Shown here one piece after another: positions 1-8,042 of a DNA stretch of 64,000 bases. This DNA comes from Clostridiales bacterium (lineage in GTDB: Bacteria; Bacillota; Clostridia; Oscillospirales; Oscillospiraceae). The stretch lies in the NCBI GenBank assembly GCA_902362775.1, contig CABIXV010000002.1:63679-127678 (forward strand), read 5' to 3'. The position numbers and the translations under genes are program-made. How positions within the stretch are numbered: position 1 is the stretch's first letter; every line of letters begins with the position of its first letter. Under the pieces are notes generated by a model. The model searched no databases. It was not told where the DNA came from and was given only the letters and a program-made list of their open reading frames with translations.

Positions 1-265
1 GGATAGCGCTCTTTATTGTAAAGGATAATCCCTTGTCACTTTCAGGGCTATCCACAACCCTGGCACCTAACGCGGCGGCCATCTCCCGAATCTCCAGATA
101 ACTGGAGACCACGGTCAAGGTACAGTCTTCCCGCCTTTGGACCAAATCAGCCAGCATATCCAGGCCATATCTATAAAGTGATTTTCCTTTCCAGTTGTAG
201 AGCAGCTTGTTGCTTCCAAACCGGAGGCCGCTGCCTGCGGCCAGATAGAGGATGTGCTTACTCAT
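1..265 (-). CDS. MocA/MobA-like nucleotidyltransferase, N-terminal part (runs off the window)
   Basis: The first 88 or so residues of a cytoplasmic nucleotidyltransferase are visible; the rest lies beyond position 1. The protein opens MSKHILYLAAGSGLRFGSNK, which is the nucleotide-binding loop (LAAGxGxRfGxNKLL) of the MobA-like NTP transferase family. In molybdenum hydroxylase operons this family (MocA) transfers CMP or GMP to molybdopterin to make the dinucleotide cofactor. Its start codon overlaps the stop of the large dehydrogenase subunit by 8 bases, so it is probably translationally coupled and the last gene seen of that operon. A cofactor role is inferred from context; other sugar-nucleotide transferases share the loop. 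Confidence 0.8.
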   Translation of the reverse strand, partial: MSKHILYLAAGSGLRFGSNKLLYNWKGKSLYRYGLDMLADLVQRREDCTLTVVSSYLEIREMAAALGARVVDSPESDKGLSFTIKSAI

Positions 266-2552
266 CCCGGCCAAGGAGCACCTTTTCCGGCGTGATGGGC
301 AGGGAGTGGTGCCGCAGGCCGGTGGCCCGGTACACGGCATGGGCGATAGCTGGGGCCGGCGTATTGATGACGATCTCCCCAATTGACTTTGCGCCAAAGG
401 GGCCAGTCTGCTCATAGCTGGATTCAAATTCCACCTGAAGCCTGCCCATATCCAGACGGGTTGGGATCTTATAGCGCATGAGGGAATCCTCCCGGATACG
501 CCCCTCCCTGTTGTAGGTCACATCCTCAAACAGTGCCATGCCAATCCCCTGAACAATGCCCCCCTCGGTCTGGACTCTGGCCAGATTGGGGTTGATGGGC
601 GTGCCGCAGTCCACCACGGCCGTATAGTTTAAAACCTTTACAGATCCAGTTTCTTTGTCCACCTCCACCTCGGCCATGCCTACCATAAAGGGCGGCGGCG
701 AGATGGGGGAGGAGTGGGAAACCGTGGTCTGGACCGCTGTTCCGTTTCCGCACATGGACTTGGTAGCGATATCAAAGAGGGATACCTGGGCGGATCCGTC
801 CAACCGACGCACCGCCTTCCTGGCGTACTCCACTTCCTCTCTGGGGCAGTCCAGCAGCTCCGCCCCAATGGCGCAAAGCCGCTCTTTTAACTCGGCACAG
901 GCTTTCTCCACAGCCTTTCCGGTGACATAGGTGGTGCTGGAGGCATAGGAGCCGGAATCATAGGGGGAGGCGTCGGAGTCAGCGCCAAAGACAGCTACTT
1001 CATCCACCTCGCACTCCATGCACTCGGCGGCCATCTGGGCCAATATAGTATCGCACCCAGTCCCCATGTCCGCGGCGCCGATGGTCAGGTTAAAAAATCC
1101 CTCATCACTCAGCTTGATAGTGGCGGAGCCCACGTCCACCCCAGAGATTCCGGACCCCTGCATGGCCATGGCTACGCCTGCCGCCCGAATCTTTCCGCCG
1201 CCCAAATCCCGGACGGGGTACTTCTCCTCCCAGTGGAACAGCTCCTTACAGCGGGTCATGCACCGGTCCAGGGCGCAGGCGTCCGCCCGCTCGTTATAAT
1301 AGGCGGGCATGACCTGCCCCTGGCGGACCATATTCTTCTCCCGCAGGGCCACCGGGTCCACCCCAAGCCGGTCGGCCAGCTCGTTCACCGCCGACTCCAC
1401 AGCAAAGATGCCCTGAGTGGCCCCATAACCCCGGTAGGCCCCGGCAGACTGGACATTGGTGTACACCACGTCATAAGCGAAGCGGAAGGCCTCCAGGCTG
1501 TTGGTATACAGGGGAATGGATTTGTGGCCGGACAACCCCACTGTGGTAGGGCCATGCTCACCGTAGGCCCCGGTATTGGATAAGGTATACACATCCAGGG
1601 CCCGGATGGTCCCATCCAGGCTGGCTCCCAAGCGCACCTTGATCTCCATCTCGTGGCGGGGAGAGCCGGCAGTCTGGCACTCCTGCCGGGTATAGATCAT
1701 CTTGGCCGGCCGGCCCGTCTTCCAGGTGACCAGAGCGGGGTATACCTCGGCCACCACCGTCTGCTTGGCCCCGAAGCCGCCGCCGATGCGGGGCTTCTCC
1801 ACATGGATCTTGGACTTTGGGATATCCAGAGCGTTGGCCAGAATACGCCTGACATGGAATACGATCTGAGTGGAGCTGACCACATGGAGCCGGCCATATG
1901 GGTCCATCTCCGTATAGGTGCGGAAGGTCTCCATCATGGCCTGCTGGCAGGCTTTGGTGTGATAGGTCCCCTCTACCACGATATCACACTGGGCGAGCAC
2001 CTGGTCCACATCCCCGTCCTGGCAGCTCTCGCTGGCGCACAGGTTGCGGCGGTTGTCCGCCCCCACAGGGCACAGGGACCGCCAGTCCTCCTCAGGGTGG
2101 ACCAGGATCATGTTGTCCTTGGCGGTGTGGTAGTCCAGTACAGGCTGGAGGACCTGGTAGCGAACCCGAATGCGCTTCAGCGCCCGGTCCACCGCCCCTT
2201 CGTCCTCCCCGGCCACGATGGCCACAGCGTCTCCCACAAAGCGCACCCGCCGGTCCAAAATGAGACGGTCGTAGGGGGAGGGCTCTGGATAGGTCTGTCC
2301 GGCCATCGTGAACCGCTTTTGGGGCACATCCTTATAGGTAAAGATGGCAGCCACGCCGGGAATGCTCTCGGCGTTTTCCGTGTCGATCTCCTCAATTAGA
2401 GCGTGGGCGTGGGGGCTGCGCAGCACCTTGACCACCAGACAGTTCCGTGGCGTCACGTCGTCCACATAGGCGGGCTTGCCCAGGAGGAGGGCCATGGCGT
2501 CCTTTTTCCTGACCCCCTTGCCCACGATCTTAAGCTCCTGCTGGTCCATCAC
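258..2552 (-). CDS. xdhA: Xanthine dehydrogenase family, molybdopterin-binding subunit
   Basis: This is the large catalytic subunit of a three-subunit molybdenum hydroxylase, which hydroxylates purines, aldehydes or N-heterocycles in the cytoplasm. At 764 residues it has the usual length for the stand-alone subunit. An N-terminal hammerhead domain (about residues 15-130) precedes the Moco domain, in which GGGFGAK (about 257), AYRGYGATQG (about 374), QTEGGIVQGIG (about 664) and SIGEI (about 726, carrying the expected catalytic Glu) can be read. It overlaps the 2Fe-2S subunit gene by 4 bases. Xanthine is the default guess for the substrate; the AYRGYG loop differs from the AFRGFG of classical enzymes, so nicotinate- or purine-type relatives remain possible. 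Confidence 0.9.
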   Translation of the reverse strand: MMDQQELKIVGKGVRKKDAMALLLGKPAYVDDVTPRNCLVVKVLRSPHAHALIEEIDTENAESIPGVAAIFTYKDVPQKRFTMAGQTYPEPSPYDRLILDRRVRFVGDAVAIVAGEDEGAVDRALKRIRVRYQVLQPVLDYHTAKDNMILVHPEEDWRSLCPVGADNRRNLCASESCQDGDVDQVLAQCDIVVEGTYHTKACQQAMMETFRTYTEMDPYGRLHVVSSTQIVFHVRRILANALDIPKSKIHVEKPRIGGGFGAKQTVVAEVYPALVTWKTGRPAKMIYTRQECQTAGSPRHEMEIKVRLGASLDGTIRALDVYTLSNTGAYGEHGPTTVGLSGHKSIPLYTNSLEAFRFAYDVVYTNVQSAGAYRGYGATQGIFAVESAVNELADRLGVDPVALREKNMVRQGQVMPAYYNERADACALDRCMTRCKELFHWEEKYPVRDLGGGKIRAAGVAMAMQGSGISGVDVGSATIKLSDEGFFNLTIGAADMGTGCDTILAQMAAECMECEVDEVAVFGADSDASPYDSGSYASSTTYVTGKAVEKACAELKERLCAIGAELLDCPREEVEYARKAVRRLDGSAQVSLFDIATKSMCGNGTAVQTTVSHSSPISPPPFMVGMAEVEVDKETGSVKVLNYTAVVDCGTPINPNLARVQTEGGIVQGIGMALFEDVTYNREGRIREDSLMRYKIPTRLDMGRLQVEFESSYEQTGPFGAKSIGEIVINTPAPAIAHAVYRATGLRHHSLPITPEKVLLGRDE

Positions 2553-3013
2553 GCCTTCCCTCCCTTTCTGCTGTCCAGATAGGCCCGGATGCCCCGCAGT
2601 TGCCCCTCATAGCCGGAACAGCGGCACAGGTTGCCCGCCAAAAATGTCCGTATCTCCTGGTCCGTGGGGTCCGGATTCTCCCGGAGCAGGGCAATGGTAT
2701 TGACAACAAAGCCGGGATTGCAGAAGCCGCACTGCTCGGCGCCCTGGTCGGCAATGTAGGTGACAAACGCCTCCGCCTCCCTCTGAAGGCCCTCCAGGGT
2801 CTGGACCGTCCGGCCATCCGCTCTGGCCGCCAGTACGCTGCAGGACAAAACCGGTCTGCCGTCCAGCAACACTGTACAGGCGCCGCAGTTGCTGGTCTCG
2901 CATCCCCGCTTCACACTGTAGCAGCCCTGGTCCCGCAAAAAATCCAGCAGCAGCGTATCCGGCCGCACCGAAGCGCTGACAGCCCTTCCATTTAGATTCA
3001 GGTTGATCTCCAT
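2549..3013 (-). CDS. xdhC: Xanthine dehydrogenase family, 2Fe-2S subunit
   Basis: The 154-residue small subunit carries two [2Fe-2S] clusters that pass electrons from the molybdenum site to FAD. Both cysteine sets are present: the plant-ferredoxin-like set around CETSNCGAC in the N-terminal third, with its fourth Cys in LSC, and the C-terminal helical set CGFCNPG and CRCSGY. Length and order of domains match the family. It sits between the FAD and Moco subunit genes with a 3-base gap upstream and a 4-base overlap downstream, so the three subunits are made in order from one mRNA. Confidence 0.93.
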   Translation of the reverse strand: MEINLNLNGRAVSASVRPDTLLLDFLRDQGCYSVKRGCETSNCGACTVLLDGRPVLSCSVLAARADGRTVQTLEGLQREAEAFVTYIADQGAEQCGFCNPGFVVNTIALLRENPDPTDQEIRTFLAGNLCRCSGYEGQLRGIRAYLDSRKGGKA

Positions 3014-3016
3014 ATG

Positions 3017-3808
3017 TCACTCCACCCCTTCCAGCTTCAGCAGTCCCCGGCGGACCAAAACCGGACAGAGCGCCCTTCGGCTCTCTTCGCTGCCCAGGGC
3101 GTTTCCCCCTAGCTTCACTCGCTGGGACAGTTCAAGGGCGAATGCCTGGGCGATTTCCCGGGTAATACCTCCGGCCAGCAGGCCTCTCTCATCGCTATAG
3201 GTCCGGGCCACCATAGGACGGGCGCCCACCGCCACCCGGTATTCCTCCTCCCGGCGGACAATGGCGCAGGCGAGGAGAGGAAAATCAGTGGCGCTGTTTC
3301 GCTGGGACAGGTATACCGCCCCTGTCACACCTTTGGGGACAATGACTTTGGTAAGGATGTCCCTGGAAATATGACTCTCACAGAAGTCAGCCAGCGGCAT
3401 CACTCCGGCGTGATACAGCTCCACGCGGGCCCCCAGGGCCATCAGAATGGTCAGGACATCGGAAAAGCCGAAGCGTCCAAAGACGCTTCCTCCCACAGTG
3501 GCACAGTTCCGGAACTGTACCCCCACGATATGCTCCACGCTGTTAGAGATGGCCCCCCCTGTCAGTTCGTTGAGCCCAGGGTGTTTCTCCAGCTCCCGCA
3601 GGGACACCATGGCCCCTATCTCAAAGGCGTCCTCCCTCTCCGTGATCTGGTCCAGCCCTAGGCCGCACAGATCAATGGCGGCGCCCACCTTTCTGTCCTG
3701 CATCTTCAGCCAGAGCATTCCCCCCAGCACCACGTTATTGCGCTTCTGACACAGCTCATAGGCCTCCTTCAGACTTTGGGCCTTGACATACCGGTCGATG
3801 GTCAGCAA
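3017..3808 (-). CDS. xdhB: Xanthine dehydrogenase family, FAD-binding subunit
   Basis: This is the FAD subunit (about 263 residues) of the same hydroxylase, of the CO dehydrogenase/XDH FAD-binding domain family. Family motifs include LGGMLWLKM near residue 30, the ALREL-like segment MVSLRELEKHP and VGGSVFGRFGFSD at about residue 105. An upstream ATG at 3850 is in frame but has no ribosome site. A strong GGAGGGG at 3821-3815 lies 6 bases before a TTG at 3808, and the protein then begins MLTIDRYVKA as relatives do, so I chose TTG. It is the first gene of the operon and follows a promoter and a structured leader. Confidence 0.85.
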   Translation of the reverse strand: MLTIDRYVKAQSLKEAYELCQKRNNVVLGGMLWLKMQDRKVGAAIDLCGLGLDQITEREDAFEIGAMVSLRELEKHPGLNELTGGAISNSVEHIVGVQFRNCATVGGSVFGRFGFSDVLTILMALGARVELYHAGVMPLADFCESHISRDILTKVIVPKGVTGAVYLSQRNSATDFPLLACAIVRREEEYRVAVGARPMVARTYSDERGLLAGGITREIAQAFALELSQRVKLGGNALGSEESRRALCPVLVRRGLLKLEGVE

Positions 3809-3859
3809 AGCGTTCCCCTCCATATCTTGATCGGCACAGATGTCCGTCATAATCCACGG

Positions 3860-3904
3860 GATGCCGCAGCGGCACAGCCAAATTGGCTCTTGCCTGGCGG
3901 CATC
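3860..3904 (-). promoter_or_regulatory. Structured 5' leader hairpin of the xdh operon
   Basis: A 45-base stem-loop lies just inside the predicted transcript start. Its outer stem is a perfect 8 base pairs (GATGCCGC with GCGGCATC). An asymmetric internal loop, a GGCA/TGCC stem, a small bulge and a terminal AGCCA/TGGCT hairpin follow. The layout resembles a small ligand-binding RNA, but it does not match any riboswitch consensus I can recall and could simply protect the 5' end. The gene starts 51 bases further on. Confidence 0.55.
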
Positions 3905-3918
3905 ATCATTCAGCGGCT

Positions 3919-3947
3919 ATTATACCATCCTTTTTCTCCTTTGACAA
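3919..3947 (-). promoter_or_regulatory. Sigma-A promoter of the xdh operon
   Basis: Read on the minus strand, TTGTCA (3947-3942) and a perfect TATAAT (3924-3919) are separated by 17 bases. The start of transcription is expected near 3912, giving a leader of about 100 bases that contains the hairpin at 3860-3904. The -35 box abuts the T-run of the preceding terminator. Confidence 0.8.
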
Positions 3948-3948
3948 A

Positions 3949-3980
3949 CAAAAAACGACGCCCTATTAAAGGGCGCCGCT
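3949..3980 (-). terminator. Intrinsic terminator of the ABC importer operon
   Basis: On the minus strand a GGCGCCCT/AGGGCGTC stem with a TTAAT loop (one G-T pair) is followed by GTTTTTTG. It lies 7 bases after the ATPase stop codon. Confidence 0.85.
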
Positions 3981-3986
3981 TCCCGT

Positions 3987-4760
3987 TCAATCGGGCAGAC
4001 AGTAAAACCTGCCCTCCGCCTCCCGGCGGACACGGATGGAGGGATACAGCCTTCTCAATGCCGCCTGGAGTTCCTCCTCCCTCCGTTCGGCCACTATAAT
4101 ATCGTCCACCAGCCTTCCTCCGTCCAGCAGGAGCAGCCGGTGACAGCGGTCCAAGGCCAGAGCCGGGTCATGGAGGACCATCAGGGCGCACTTTTCCCCC
4201 TCCACCATCTGAGTGATCCGGTCAAAGAGCAGGGCGGTATTGTCAAAGTCCAGTGCAGTGTTGGGCTCGTCCAACAGCAGAATTGGGGCGTCCTGGGCTG
4301 CCAATCGTGCCAACTGGACTAGCTGGCGTTGTCCCTCGCTGAGTTGGGCACAGTCCCGGTCCAACAGGTGATCCACTTCAAACCGGGCCGCCGCCGCCCG
4401 AACTCGTTCCCGCTCCTCTCTGTCTCCCCCGGAGAGGGGACCCGTCCAAGGGTAACGGCCCATGGCGATAACCTCCCCCACCAACAGACCGGGAAGCAGC
4501 CGTGCCCTCTGGGGGAGCAGCGCCACCTTCCGGGCCTTCCGCCTCGGGTCCCAGCCGGCACAGTCCTGTCCATCTAGGAGTACAGTCCCCTCCATCACCT
4601 TGGCCCCGCCAGTCAGGCCTCGGAGCAGAGTGGTTTTTCCACACCCATTTCTCCCTAGGACAGCGGCCAGCTCCCCCTTGCGGATAGAGAAAGAGATGTT
4701 CTGGACCACCGGCCTTTGATAGCCTGCGCTGAGATCCCGTACCTCCAGCAGCTTATCCAT
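3987..4760 (-). CDS. FecE/BtuD-type ABC importer ATPase
   Basis: This is the ATP-hydrolysing subunit (about 257 residues) of a type II ABC importer for an iron complex, corrinoid or molybdate/tungstate. Walker A is GRNGCGKT, the signature is LSEGQRQ (a variant of LSGGQ), Walker B is ILLLDEP, and the H-loop His is in VLHDP. I start it at the ATG at 4760, which overlaps the permease stop by 8 bases (ATGGATAA); a longer frame to 4811 only adds permease-coding sequence. It is the last gene of a binding protein-permease-ATPase operon. The substrate cannot be read from the ATPase. Confidence 0.88.
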   Translation of the reverse strand: MDKLLEVRDLSAGYQRPVVQNISFSIRKGELAAVLGRNGCGKTTLLRGLTGGAKVMEGTVLLDGQDCAGWDPRRKARKVALLPQRARLLPGLLVGEVIAMGRYPWTGPLSGGDREERERVRAAAARFEVDHLLDRDCAQLSEGQRQLVQLARLAAQDAPILLLDEPNTALDFDNTALLFDRITQMVEGEKCALMVLHDPALALDRCHRLLLLDGGRLVDDIIVAERREEELQAALRRLYPSIRVRREAEGRFYCLPD

Positions 4761-5769
4761 CCCGGCCTCCTCTCTGCCCCACCAGCAGGGCCAGCAGTAC
4801 CGGCACACCAAAACATACTGTCCAGATGCTCAAAGGCAGCTCTCCCCCACCAGCTAGGCTTCGGGCCAACAGATCGGCGGCCAGCAGGATATCTCCTCCC
4901 ACCAAGGCGCACAGCGGCAGATAGGGGCCGCCCCGCCGGCCCAGGAGAAGGAAGGCGATGTGGGGGGCAATCAGCCCCACAAAGGCCACCACTCCGGCCA
5001 CTGACACCACCGCCGCCACCATCAGCGTGGTCAGACCAAGCAGCAGGCTCCGCCACAGTCCAGGGGCAAGGCCCATGGTCCGAGCGCTCTCCTCCCCCAT
5101 GGAGAGGATGAGCAACCGCTGCCGGAACAGAAAGATGAGAAGGGCCGGGATAAGGATGGCAGCCGCCGCAGGCCACACCTTATCCGCCGTCATAGCGGCC
5201 AGGCTGCCCATGGTCCAAAACTCAATGGCGGCCAGCTCTCCCTCCGGGTCAGCCACAGTCTTCAGCACCATCAACCCGGCATCCGCCGCCGAGGAGATGA
5301 TGACCCCCGCCAAGATATAGGTCCCCGTCCGCTCCAACCCGGCCCAGCGCACCAGGGCCAGGACCAGGACCAGCGAGGCCATTCCCATCAGGAAGGCGCC
5401 TCCCATGATCTGGGCGGAGGTTCCGGCCCCCAGCACAATAGCGCAGGCCGCTCCCAAGGAAGCCCCTGAGGCTACCCCTGTCAGGTCCGGGGAGGCCAGA
5501 GGATTGCCGAACAGCGTCTGATAGACTCCGCCAGCCAGACCCAGGGCCCCGCCGGCCAGCAGCCCCATCCACACCCGCGGCAGACGGAGTGTCCACAGCA
5601 CCTGGGCCTGGGTGGTCCCCTTCCGTCCCCCAGCGAGGATGTCCCATATTTCATTGGAAGAAAGGGGGAAGCTGCCCACCTGTACCGAAACTAGGACCAG
5701 AGCCGCCATTAGGACGGCTGCTATCCCCAGGGCCTTCCCACTCCGACCAAACCGTTTCACAGGCCGCAT
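4753..5769 (-). CDS. FecCD/BtuC-type ABC importer permease
   Basis: This 338-residue integral membrane protein belongs to the FecCD family, which normally has about ten membrane helices and forms a homodimer. Hydrophobic segments start at about residue 14 (IAAVLMAALVLVSVQV) and continue to the end. Family landmarks include LRLPRVWMGLLAGGALGLAG (about 62-81), FGNPLASPDLTGVASGA (about 88-104) and VAFVGLIAPH near residue 265. Only one permease gene is present, as expected for a homodimer. It follows the binding protein by 13 bases and overlaps the ATPase. Confidence 0.9.
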   Translation of the reverse strand: MRPVKRFGRSGKALGIAAVLMAALVLVSVQVGSFPLSSNEIWDILAGGRKGTTQAQVLWTLRLPRVWMGLLAGGALGLAGGVYQTLFGNPLASPDLTGVASGASLGAACAIVLGAGTSAQIMGGAFLMGMASLVLVLALVRWAGLERTGTYILAGVIISSAADAGLMVLKTVADPEGELAAIEFWTMGSLAAMTADKVWPAAAAILIPALLIFLFRQRLLILSMGEESARTMGLAPGLWRSLLLGLTTLMVAAVVSVAGVVAFVGLIAPHIAFLLLGRRGGPYLPLCALVGGDILLAADLLARSLAGGGELPLSIWTVCFGVPVLLALLVGQRGGRDG

Positions 5770-5782
5770 CCCCCTCCTTTCG

Positions 5783-6865
5783 TTACTTGGTGATCAGGCT
5801 CCCATCCAGTTGAAAGCCGTAGAAGGTCTGATAGAAGTCCTGCGCGTCGGCCACAAAGTCCGCAAAGGGATAAACGTCCTCATGGAGGACGCTGGTCAGC
5901 CACATTGTGCCCAGAATGCCGGAGGGGATGGGAGAGTCCCACTCCTCAATGCCGCTGGGCATGGCGTAGACCGCGCCGCTCTGGACCGCTGGAAGGGAGG
6001 CCAACTGGGGATCCCCTAGAATATCCTCAGCCGTATACTCCGCTCCCGCTGGGATAATGACCACCTCCGGCGCCATGGCCAAGACGCTCTCATAGGATAC
6101 TTCGGCCCAGTAGTCCCCCTCCAGGCCAGCGGCCACATTGGTCCCTCCGGCGCCCTCGATCAGAGAGCTCTGATACATAGCGTCCGGGGCGGCGGTAAGG
6201 TAGGAGGAGTTCCCCGCCAGATAGACCAGCGGCCTCTCCGTCCCCTCGGTGAGCTGGGCCATCCGGTCCAGCTGTTCCTCATAGTAGTTTGTCAGCTGGG
6301 CCGCCCGGTCCTCGACCCCGCAGGCCTGCCCCAGCAGCTCCAGCATAGTCACTAGTCCTTCATGGGTTTCAGGCTCCACGACCATCACCGGAAGGCCCAG
6401 CTCCTCCAGAGTATCCGCATAGTCCATCAGCTTCTTTGGCATGACCACCAGATCCGGAGCCAGAGCGGCCACCGCCTCTACATCCAGTTCTTTCATGGTG
6501 CCCACCTGGGGCTTCTCCAGCAAGGCAGAGGCCGCCATATGATAGATTGGACGGGTATCCGCCTTTTTTTCCAGACCTACCACCCGGTCGGCTACGCCCA
6601 GAGCAATCGCCGCGTAAGTGGTCACATAATAGCAGCTTACCACCGTCTGGGCCGGACCCTCCAGTTCTACCTGCCGCCCGGCCTGGTCCGTAAAGGCGAC
6701 TATCCCCTCCTGCCCGCCGCTTTGGACCTCAGCGGAGCCAGCGGCCGCCCCCTGGCTCCCACTGGAAGCCGCAGGGCCGTTCTTCTGGCCACAGGCAGCC
6801 AAGGAAAGGGTCATCACAGCTGCAATGGCCAGTGCCAGCAGCCGCTTTTGGAAGTTTATCTTCAT
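5783..6865 (-). CDS. Lipoprotein substrate-binding protein of a FecB/BtuF-type ABC importer
   Basis: This surface lipoprotein (about 360 residues) captures the ligand for the downstream permease and ATPase. The start at 6865 (MKINFQKRLL) follows an AGAGGG ribosome site and gives a clean signal peptide with lipobox LAAC; the longer frame to 6907 lacks support. The mature part has the two-lobed helical-backbone layout of cluster A-II binding proteins (VVSCYYVTTYAAIALGVADRVVG, later VMPKKLMDY). A serine-rich linker follows the lipid cysteine. The neighbouring ModE-like regulator and Mo-hydroxylase operon favour molybdate or tungstate (compare MolBCA), whereas cobO next door would favour a corrinoid. 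The ligand is unresolved. Confidence 0.87.
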   Translation of the reverse strand: MKINFQKRLLALAIAAVMTLSLAACGQKNGPAASSGSQGAAAGSAEVQSGGQEGIVAFTDQAGRQVELEGPAQTVVSCYYVTTYAAIALGVADRVVGLEKKADTRPIYHMAASALLEKPQVGTMKELDVEAVAALAPDLVVMPKKLMDYADTLEELGLPVMVVEPETHEGLVTMLELLGQACGVEDRAAQLTNYYEEQLDRMAQLTEGTERPLVYLAGNSSYLTAAPDAMYQSSLIEGAGGTNVAAGLEGDYWAEVSYESVLAMAPEVVIIPAGAEYTAEDILGDPQLASLPAVQSGAVYAMPSGIEEWDSPIPSGILGTMWLTSVLHEDVYPFADFVADAQDFYQTFYGFQLDGSLITK

Positions 6866-6919
6866 CTCTCTATCCCTCTTTATCTTTTGTCGATTTCTGG
6901 TCGGCAAATGCCGAGCGTT

Positions 6920-6948
6920 ATTCTAACACAAGAATATCCCTTTGTCAA
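6920..6948 (-). promoter_or_regulatory. Sigma-A promoter of the ABC importer operon
   Basis: On the minus strand a perfect TTGACA (6948-6943) is followed after 17 bases by TAGAAT (6925-6920). The -35 box begins inside the T-run of the terminator behind the ModE-like gene, the same compact terminator-promoter join seen in front of the xdh operon. Confidence 0.8.
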
Positions 6949-6976
6949 AAACACCCCTGCCCGCCGGGCAGGGGTG
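6946..6976 (-). terminator. Terminator of the cobO-modE pair
   Basis: A perfect 11-base-pair stem (CACCCCTGCCC/GGGCAGGGGTG, 3-base loop) at 6952-6976 is followed on the minus strand by TTTTTG. It lies 7 bases after the ModE-like stop. Confidence 0.85.
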
Positions 6977-6983
6977 CTCTCAG

Positions 6984-7319
6984 CTACTGAAAATATTGTG
7001 CAAACGCCTTTTGGGCCGCCTGCTCCACTTGGGCGCACATGGCCTCATACCGCTCCAGCAGATCCCTGCCTTCCGGGGTAAGTACGGAGCCTCCTCCTTT
7101 GGGGCCGCCGGGCTGGCGGTCCAGCAGGGTAAAGCCCCACTCCTTTTCCAGCTTACGCAGCAGGGTCCACGCTTTGGAGTAAGACATCCCCATGGCCTCC
7201 GCCGCCTGGTGAAGAGAACCGCCCTCCTCCACACCGCGGAGCAGCCGCATGGGGCCGGGGCCAAAGCTCTTGTCCTGCCGGTAGAGCCTCACGGTCAGAT
7301 GATAGCGCAGATGATCCAT
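6984..7319 (-). CDS. ModE N-terminal-like winged-helix regulator
   Basis: This 111-residue DNA-binding protein matches the N-terminal winged-helix domain of ModE/LysR-type regulators (SLHQAAEAMGMSYSKAWTLL, then DRQPGGPKGGGSVLTPEG as the wing). It lacks the C-terminal molybdate-binding Mop domains of full ModE, so it either senses through another partner or binds DNA constitutively. Short ModE-like proteins of this kind often sit beside molybdenum enzyme and transport genes. It follows cobO by 11 bases with its own AAGGGGG ribosome site. Control of the xdh operon or the ABC importer is inferred from position only. Confidence 0.82.
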   Translation of the reverse strand: MDHLRYHLTVRLYRQDKSFGPGPMRLLRGVEEGGSLHQAAEAMGMSYSKAWTLLRKLEKEWGFTLLDRQPGGPKGGGSVLTPEGRDLLERYEAMCAQVEQAAQKAFAQYFQ

Positions 7320-7330
7320 TTCTTACCCCC

Positions 7331-7843
7331 TTAAAATTCGATCCCAGGGCGAGCCTGTGCCCCGCGGTCAAAGGGGTGGCTGTGGCAGACCATCTCTGTT
7401 GAGTAGTGGGCCGCCTCCTTCATCCAATCCGCGGGCTCCCGGCCAGTAAGCACTACCTCACAATGCTCCGGCCGGCCCAATACAGCCTGACGGAGCATTT
7501 CCCGGTCTACCGCGCCAAGCTGCCAGGCCGCACAGGCCTCGTCCAGGATCAGCAGGTCACAGGGGACCTGGAGAGCCTGATGAAGCAGTCCGGTCTGTGC
7601 CTGCGCCAGTTCTTTTCGCTCTGCCTCCGACATCTGGAAGAAGAACCGATCTCCAGCCGCCCCAGAGTATATCCTGGCCCCCAACCGCTCTAAAGGGGAC
7701 AGTTCCCCGCTCATTCCCCCTTTTAAGAACTGGACTACGGTGACTCCCATACCTTTTCCAAGGGCCCGGAGGGCCAGCCCCATAGCCGCTGTCGTTTTTC
7801 CTTTTCCCGTTCCCCAGTAAAGGTGGACCATTCCCCGCTCCAT
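7331..7843 (-). CDS. cobO: Corrinoid adenosyltransferase (CobO/BtuR family)
   Basis: The enzyme transfers adenosyl from ATP to cob(I)alamin or cob(I)yrinic acid diamide, making the coenzyme form of B12 in the cytoplasm. The 170 residues begin with the P-loop (GTGKGKTTAAMGLALRALG, about residues 12-30), followed by VQFLKGG and the Walker B-like LLILDEACAAW (about 97), all typical of CobO. It is slightly shorter than the common 190-200 residues, mainly at the N-terminus. A GGAGGG site precedes the start by 7 bases. It is cotranscribed with the ModE-like regulator and sits upstream of the importer operon, which is the main reason to consider corrinoids as the importer's ligand. Confidence 0.9.
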   Translation of the reverse strand: MERGMVHLYWGTGKGKTTAAMGLALRALGKGMGVTVVQFLKGGMSGELSPLERLGARIYSGAAGDRFFFQMSEAERKELAQAQTGLLHQALQVPCDLLILDEACAAWQLGAVDREMLRQAVLGRPEHCEVVLTGREPADWMKEAAHYSTEMVCHSHPFDRGAQARPGIEF

Positions 7844-7877
7844 GCTTGTCCCTCCCCATTTCCGCCTGCCTCCAAAA

Positions 7878-7902
7878 AGCCTTCTCCGCTCCGGAAAGGG
7901 CT
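7878..7902 (-). terminator. Hairpin with T-run in the cobO leader (attenuator or terminator)
   Basis: On the minus strand an 11-base-pair imperfect stem (AGCCCTTTCCG with CGGAGAAGGCT) is followed by TTTTTGG, 35 bases before the cobO start. It could end transcription from the gene at 8043-8963 or act as an attenuator in a cobO leader. No B12-box sequence is visible upstream, so a cobalamin riboswitch is not supported here. Confidence 0.5.
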
Positions 7903-8042
7903 AAAGCGCCGTTCGCGGCACAGGCATCTTGATATCAGATTGATTTAACTACATTTTCTGAGAAAAATCAAGCTTTGTGACCGGCCGGCTGGGAACAAGG
8001 CCATCCCTCTCCTGTCTGTATCTTGTTGGAGTCCATGTTTCC

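Noticed and set aside
3851..3912. Moco riboswitch upstream of the xdh operon
   Set aside because: The leader is too short and its single branched-free hairpin lacks the multi-stem arrangement of that family.
7844..8042. Cobalamin riboswitch upstream of cobO
   Set aside because: No B12 box or GGGAA/GGTG core was found, unlike at 34195-34394.
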